A DNA stretch of 64,000 nt from Heterobilharzia americana (lineage: Eukaryota > Platyhelminthes > Trematoda > Strigeidida > Schistosomatidae). The DNA lies in assembly GCA_944470555.2 (NCBI GenBank), contig OX104127.1, positions 48,040,934 to 48,104,933 on the forward strand, in the 5' to 3' direction. The notes beneath the pieces are model-generated. The model searched no databases, was not told the DNA's origin, and saw only the letters and a program-made list of their open reading frames with translations. This document shows, piece by piece, positions 58,518-64,000 of this stretch; the stretch's first letter is position 1, and the number at the start of each line of letters is the position of its first letter. The position numbers and the translations under genes were made by a program.

Positions 58518-61500
58518 AACATAGGACCAGGCATTACTGCGTAACGGTCCGAGTTGCCACACCTCATATCAGCACATCAAGTAAAAAGGTAGTGAGGTGA
58601 AGGATGAAGATAAGTGAATGCAGTCAAAAGAAATATAAAGTACGAGAAGAAAGGAAAGAGGAGTGACAAAATAGTGAGATTCGGTATAGCGTTGTTAAGA
58701 TGAGGATAATGTGTGTATACATCTGCGCCACTGACTTCGGTTCTGAGCCATATCACCTAGGGTCTCCAACCACTGGTTCCTCTTGTCCCGTGGACCCCAA
58801 CCACCTAGTCTGCATCGTCCTACATGGCTTAAACCAACAGTCAGAGACTTCATACATTGGTGCCATGTTTTAGTCTGGCCACCTCGGGCCTTTTTCCAGC
58901 CTGAACCCACCTCAGCCAACATTGTGTGACGAGGCAATCGGTGACTAGGCATACGTAGTACGTGTCCCAACCATCTCAGTCGATGAAGGTTCACAACCTC
59001 GTCGACTGACTTACCTCTTCTCCCTAAAACTCTACACCTAACTTCTGCATTACTCACATGGTGACACCACGGAATACGTCCTATACTACGAAGGCAACGG
59101 TGGTCAAATACCTGAAACCTTCTCATGTCTTCCACTTTCAATGGCCATGTTTCACAGCCATACAGTAGAACAGAGCGGACTGCTGTGCAGTACACGCGAC
59201 CCTTAATAGACAAACGAATATCACGGCGGCGCCATAGGTGGCGCAAATTGGCAAAAGCCAATCGAGCCTTTTGTATCCGTGCAGAAATCTCATCGGCAAC
59301 TAACCCACCGGGTTGATCCTACTTCCCAGGTAAGTGAAGTGGTCAACACACTCAACCACTTCACTCTCTATTGTTAACCGCGGTACCGCTGAAGACCAGT
59401 CCTGGAGCAAAAATTTGCATTTGGGTGGTGAAAATCGCATCCCAAACATTCTCAAATTCCCACTCAAAGTGTTCAGAAGACTCTGCATCTTGTCAGCGTC
59501 TTCACCTAACAGGACTATGTCATCTGCATATTCTAGATCTAAGGAAAATTCACCTGTGATCGGTCAACGTCTTGTAATTAGGTGACGAGAGGGAAACCTC
59601 CATAAGAATATCTATGATAAAATTAAATAAGAATGGGGATAGTGGGCATCCTTGACGGACACCACTTGATGAGTATAGCTCCCTGGACAACTCACCATAG
59701 GCTCTAACATGCCCACAAGTGTTCGAGTAGAGAGCTTTCAATAAGGTGATGTACTTACTAGGCACGCCTTTCAGTGACAGACACTGCCATAAGACTTCTC
59801 GATCAACGGAGTCAAATGCCGCCTTCAGGTCGAGAAATACAGCTATTGTCGGGCGTCTGTAAGCATGCCTATGTTCCAGGACCTGGCGCAGTGTGAATAT
59901 TTGGTCGATACATCCACGGCCAGGTCTAAAGCCTGCCTGGTTTTCTCGGGCTTGCTGTTCCCGAGCTCCACTCAGGCGTCGGAGAATTATAGAACTTAGG
60001 ATCTTAGACACTATGTTTGTCAGGCTGATTCCTCTGTGGTTATCACAAGAGGACTTCTCGCCTTTCTTGAAGACTGGGATGATGAGTGACTTAGACCAGT
60101 CGGAGGGGATCGTATTTGATTCCCATATACTGGCTAACACTTCCGTTAGCCTGACTAAGAGAACTCTACCACCATTCTTGTATACCTCAGCAGGTAGTCC
60201 GTCTGGTCCTGCTGCCCTTCCCGTTTCAGGCTACCTACCGCTTTCTCAACTTCTTCTAGTGTTGGGGGACCTGTCTCTATGTCCCATTCAGGGTCCGACT
60301 GGATAGCGGGCAGCGCAATGGTGGCTGGAGGCCAGTTAAACTGTTCCTCAAAGTGTTCTGCCCATCGTCCCAGTCGCCTTCCCTGCGAGTGAATCGCAGA
60401 TCCGTCCTTCTCCGCTATAACCTCACTAACTGTTGTTGACCATTTCCCCCCAGTCTCCTTAATAAGTCTAAATAACTGTCTACTGTTACCGATCGCCGCT
60501 GCCTTTTCCATCTCTTTAGCCTTTGCTGCCCACCACTGTTCACGATCGTTGCGCAGACTTTTCGTCAGTTTATTTTTAAGTTGCGCTCGCTCTTCATTGT
60601 ACTCAGAGCCTGCAGGGATGCATTCACGTGCATCCATTAGTTTGGAAGAAGCTGCTGATATCCACTGGCTCTTTTTAGCCATTATCTTGGAGTCGGCTAC
60701 AGTCTCCAGTGCTGCTTTTACAGTAGACTGAAGATGGCACCAAGCTTCTTCTGGATGAGTGACAGTCTTTTGTTCCGATAACTGCCTAGCCAACTTCTCA
60801 CTGAACACGGCTTTGGTGTTTTCGTTGTCCAGCAGAACTCGTAGTGGTTTTGTTGCCAAATTTTTTCTACGTCCATTGAGACGCAGGCATATACGTGCTC
60901 GGACCAACGCATGATCGCTGTCCAAACACGTACTCCAGAAGGAGCGGCAGTCTTCCACCGATCCTCTCCAGCGATGACTAATAGCAATGTGGTCTATCTG
61001 TGTCCATCGCTGAGTCGAGCTCGGTGGACGCCAGGTCAGACAGTGCCTTTCTTTATGTCTGAAATTTGTGCTGGCTAAAAATAGGCGGTTATCTGAGCAT
61101 AGTTGTAATAGGCGATCACCGTTATCTGTACGTTCAGCTGGGATTCCGAAAGTGCCACCTAAGTGCCTTTCTGCCTCACTCAGTCTACCCACCTGTGCGT
61201 TGAGGTCACCTGCAACAACCACTACGTCCGAACGTTTGGCTTTCGAGAGGAGGTTAGACAGTTTATGGTAGAACTCGTCCTTCACTTCATCCGAACTACA
61301 GTCAGTGGGTGCGTAAGCAGAGATTACAAAGAGACAACGGCGAGTCTCACTATTCCTTTTAGTTCTCACTGTGCCGTTCAGCCTCATAGCGCAGAGGCGA
61401 CTATCAACTGGGATCCAGTCTAGTAGTGAGTTTTCTGCCCTGGTGCTTAATGCTATACCTACACCTGCAAGACCACGAGAGCTAGCTATCGAATCTCCAG

Positions 61501-62433
61501 AAACTCGAAGGGTGAATTTTGGATTCACCAGATTGGTCAGGAGAGGTCAGGTGAATAACCACACTTGGGTCCTGTATGCGTGTCTCACAAACACAGCACA
61601 CATCCATGCCCGAGTTGCTAGAGTCTTTGCCAACGAAGCCTGTTGGCCAATTTGACGGAGGGTGCGGACATTGAAGGCTCCAATATGTAATTTGGAGCGT
61701 GGTTTAAGGAGACCAGTGATGCTGTTCTGTGGACTCAGATCGTTGTCGAAGGCTGCAGAGGTAGGAGAAATTGAAGATGATGCAGCATCATTAATTGAGA
61801 GACGTGAAGGAAGATTAGAAGGTAATGATGGAAGAGGAGAGTAGTCAAAAGAAACTTGGGTGCTGACAGAGTTGTGAGGGCGGTTGACACTTCCCGGCTG
61901 CCCACACCGTGGAAGGCTATTTCTTCTTAAGGTACCTGAAAGAGATTTGTGTGACCGCAGAGCCCGCCGAACATCTGCTTGAGGCCTGTCACACCCAGCC
62001 TTTTGAGTATGATTATTTTGAACTTTTGTATTTTTGGGGCCGGATGGTCGAAAGGAAACGACAAGTGAACCAACACCGCCGGCCCGGCAGACCGTGGGGC
62101 GTGGTGGAGTGTGTTATTTTTGGGGCCGACCTTTTCTAACCCCCCCTTCCACTGAGAAGGCAGCATCAGCATGGCACTGCTGGTCATCCAAGGGAAACAC
62201 CTTACTGCTGTCACACCCCATCCAGCTAGCAGCAGTACGACTTCGCCCTCAGACCCCCATCATAGTGTAGCAATTTACACTATAACGGTAACTGCTTTTC
62301 GTCTAACCACTATCCAACAGACCTTTCTGGTATGGTAGGACCTCGAGGGAACAAGCGTTCCACCAGCATAGCTCGTTGGGTCATTGTGATATGCAAGCCC
62401 GACCACCACGTCAAGGTAGCAGCTATCGGTCGG
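58498..62433 (-). mobile_element. Full-length RTE LINE (about 3.9 kb) with target-site duplication
   Basis: Flanked by GATTTTCAATTAA (58485-58497) and GATTTTCAACTAA (62434-62446), a 13-base duplication with one change. The minus-strand element starts CCGACCGATAGCTGCTACC and ends in a (ATG)n tail (58498-58517). It has an about 900-base 5' UTR, an endonuclease/linker frame at 61528-60155 (GDLNAQVG, DHIAISHRW, LDSDHALVRAR), RT at 60140-59550 (NHRGISLTN, FLDLKAAFDSVDREVL, VRQGCPLSPFLFNFIIDI), YADD near 59520, and a C-terminal frame from 59261. Frame breaks near 60210 (one base lost), 59560 and 59300 make it non-autonomous. It is in the sense direction of RARS. Confidence 0.92.
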
Positions 62434-62449
62434 GATTTTCAACTAAAGT

Positions 62450-63375
62450 AGAACTTTTATGATTCAGCAAACTACTTTTCAGAATTAAACACGTTGAGGA
62501 TATTACAAGTGAGAATGGAAATAAGCATAATAATTTTCAGCCACAAATATTAGTCTTCATAATACACGAAATTTGTGCACTCTAAATAATAAAGATACTG
62601 TGGATTAGAGCTGCAGAGAACCAGTATCCGTCATGCTACCATGTAAGCTTTATATAGCGTGACTAACTTTAATGGTCATTATTCTGAACAAACAAGCAGT
62701 TAGTAAACTGAATAATTTTGATTAGTCTCTTCATTTATTGTAATGCTATTAATCCAGTGCTACACTAAGATTATGTGACAACATGCCGGTTAACGACAGT
62801 GCATTTTGAACTGTAGGATACAAATTTACGCAACAGATCAGTTTAAGTGAACTGCATCAGTCACATAAGTAATCTAAAACTAAACTTTTGCATACAAAAG
62901 AGGGGTAGGGGTGGAGTTAATTGAATGTCTTCTTTAAAATTCGGAAGTTGAACAAAGGGAGTGACAAAAATTCTTAATAAGGTCAACATTACGACTTGAT
63001 ACACCAATATTCACGTTTCTAAATGAATATTCAAATACTCATCTACTAAATAATCATTTCACATTGCTTGGGAAGACAATAACCAAACAAACAGGAACAC
63101 AAAATAGTGTTGACATCAGCAAAAACGTAAAAGCTACTGACTTATTTAGAATTGCATTGAGGATATATTCTTTGCTTGTTTCGCCCTTTTAAAACTAGAA
63201 ATTCGACAGACATTTTCAAACTTAAAATTCTTCAAAGCTGACCTTCATCAAAGGATTTCGCCTGAAACTGACTAAATATACTACCTTCGGTTGAACAAAC
63301 ACTAGTAAAATAGTTAGTAGAAGTCGTAAATGGATGCATCTCAGAAACTGAGCAAGTTTTCATCAAAACACTTTT
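62450..63375. other. RARS intron, unassigned part
   Basis: No feature recognised between the LINE 5' end and the donor of the 63381 exon. Confidence 0.45.
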
Positions 63376-63380
63376 CTCAC

Positions 63381-63667
63381 CTGACCCATGTCTACAACAT
63401 ACAACACCCAATCCACCTTCTCTTCATGCAACCGCTGAAGTAAAGCAGTTAAGTCAGATGTGTCGTAGGTAAAACTACCATCCGATTTAACAACTGTGAG
63501 CGGAATTTCGCATTTTGGAGGCCATAAAATCAGTCGGCCTTCATCTTCCTGCAAAGCTTTTTGGTTTTTCAAGCCTTCAACAAACTCTACCATGCGAGTT
63601 TGATAAAATGATTCTCCTCGCTCAACAAGACTCTTGATATCCAAACGACGATAAATATCATCAAATT
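63381..63667 (-). CDS. RARS1: Arginyl-tRNA synthetase exon, catalytic core
   Basis: The acceptor is AATTTTCAG and the donor GTGAGA. The exon starts with AA, completing a codon begun upstream (Glu if that base is G), and encodes 95 further codons. It contains [20 protein letters not shown] (family [14 protein letters not shown]), then [18 protein letters not shown], the strongly conserved KSDG(G/S)xTYDTSDL motif of arginyl-tRNA synthetase, and [12 protein letters not shown]. This is the class I catalytic domain downstream of the HIGH motif. No stop or frame break is seen. Confidence 0.95.
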
Positions 63668-63854
63668 CTGAAAATTAAGAGGTAAAGAAAGTGTTGGAAT
63701 CACTCGGTAACCATGTCAACAGATGAGCTTGATTATTTCTTATTAATTAGAAGTAAATCACACTGTAGAATACTGATTATTTAAATGCACAGGACCAAAA
63801 GAAACTCAAAAGAATCACGATTTTGATGCTGATAAAAATGAAGCGACTGGGCTA

Positions 63855-63990
63855 GAATTGTGGCATATTCGTCTGGCCAGCTGATTTTTAACCAAAGGGT
63901 CCCGGGTTCTCATTTCACTTCACCTATCAAGGTTTGGGTAGTTATGTAGTACTACTGTTTCTCACAAAGATGTGACTCATTGCTTAATGA
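63855..63990 (+). mobile_element. tRNA-derived SINE (family A), decayed
   Basis: GCCAGCTGATTTTTAACCAA, GGGTCCCGGGTTCTCATTTC, ACCTATCAAGGTTTGGGTAG, TATGTAGTACTACTG and GTGACTCATTGCTTAATG follow family A order. Confidence 0.55.
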
Positions 63991-64000
63991 ATGAACAAAC

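Larger units (their letters stand above)
39963..63667 (-). other. RARS1: Arginyl-tRNA synthetase gene, 3' seven exons
   Basis: Seven exons on the minus strand (63667-63381, 56659-56550, 55434-55329, 48649-48536, 46102-46044, 44538-44292, 40069-39963) read as the C-terminal half of a eukaryotic cytosolic arginyl-tRNA synthetase, a class I enzyme that charges tRNA-Arg. Every junction has a GT donor, an AG acceptor and a compatible phase. The N-terminal part, including the HIGH signature region, lies upstream of 63667 and probably outside the window. The gene converges with the UBXN6-like gene. Introns hold two LINE clusters in both orientations, several SINEs and Sm-alpha-like repeats. Confidence 0.92.

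Noticed and set aside
60155..61528. 457-codon frame as a host gene
   Set aside because: It is the endonuclease and linker part of the full-length LINE, inside its target-site duplication.

Overview
The window reads as nuclear DNA of a blood fluke (genus Schistosoma). It is AT-rich, its few conserved coding exons are short and separated by multi-kilobase introns, and the introns are packed with decayed RTE-type LINEs, Penelope-like fragments, tRNA-derived SINEs and Sm-alpha-like repeats that carry relics of the hammerhead ribozyme typical of schistosomes. The genus assignment rests on this repeat repertoire and gene style; the species is not determinable by eye. Positions 1-339 are an N gap.

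Two host genes are recognisable, and both were assembled exon by exon from homology, splice sites and matching intron phases. On the + strand, five exons between 8355 and 34209 encode most of a UBXN6/UBXD1-type p97 adaptor (PUB domain, linker, UBX domain); its N-terminal exons were not found. On the - strand, seven exons between 63667 and 39963 encode the C-terminal half of cytosolic arginyl-tRNA synthetase (catalytic core after the HIGH region, KMSKS-equivalent loop, DALR anticodon-binding domain, C-terminus); its 5' exons lie beyond the right edge. The genes converge, with stop codons about 5.8 kb apart. Each shows a one-base anomaly: a frame break inside a conserved RARS exon (about 44408), and a UBXN6 junction (27267 to 33923) that is out of frame with the obvious donor.

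Layout: 340-2545 5' half of an RTE LINE; 2637-7150 a TA microsatellite, LINE fragments and a GIY-YIG-type retroelement remnant; 8355-34209 UBXN6 exons with introns full of SINEs, Penelope-like remnants and RTE pieces; 34210-39960 intergenic repeats; 39963-63667 RARS exons, with the largest cluster of RTE LINEs (48.7-53.8 kb and 57.1-62.4 kb) in its introns. The 58498-62433 LINE is full length, has a 13-bp target-site duplication and lies tail to tail with a 5'-truncated copy.

No new gene system was found. The most notable structure is two pairs of apparently identical, already defective LINE tracts (1143 bp and 873 bp) inside otherwise diverged copies, in direct orientation around conserved exons. 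This fits gene conversion or recent duplication, or an assembly artefact. The whole reading was done by eye; repeat edges are approximate unless a duplication or inverted-repeat boundary is stated.
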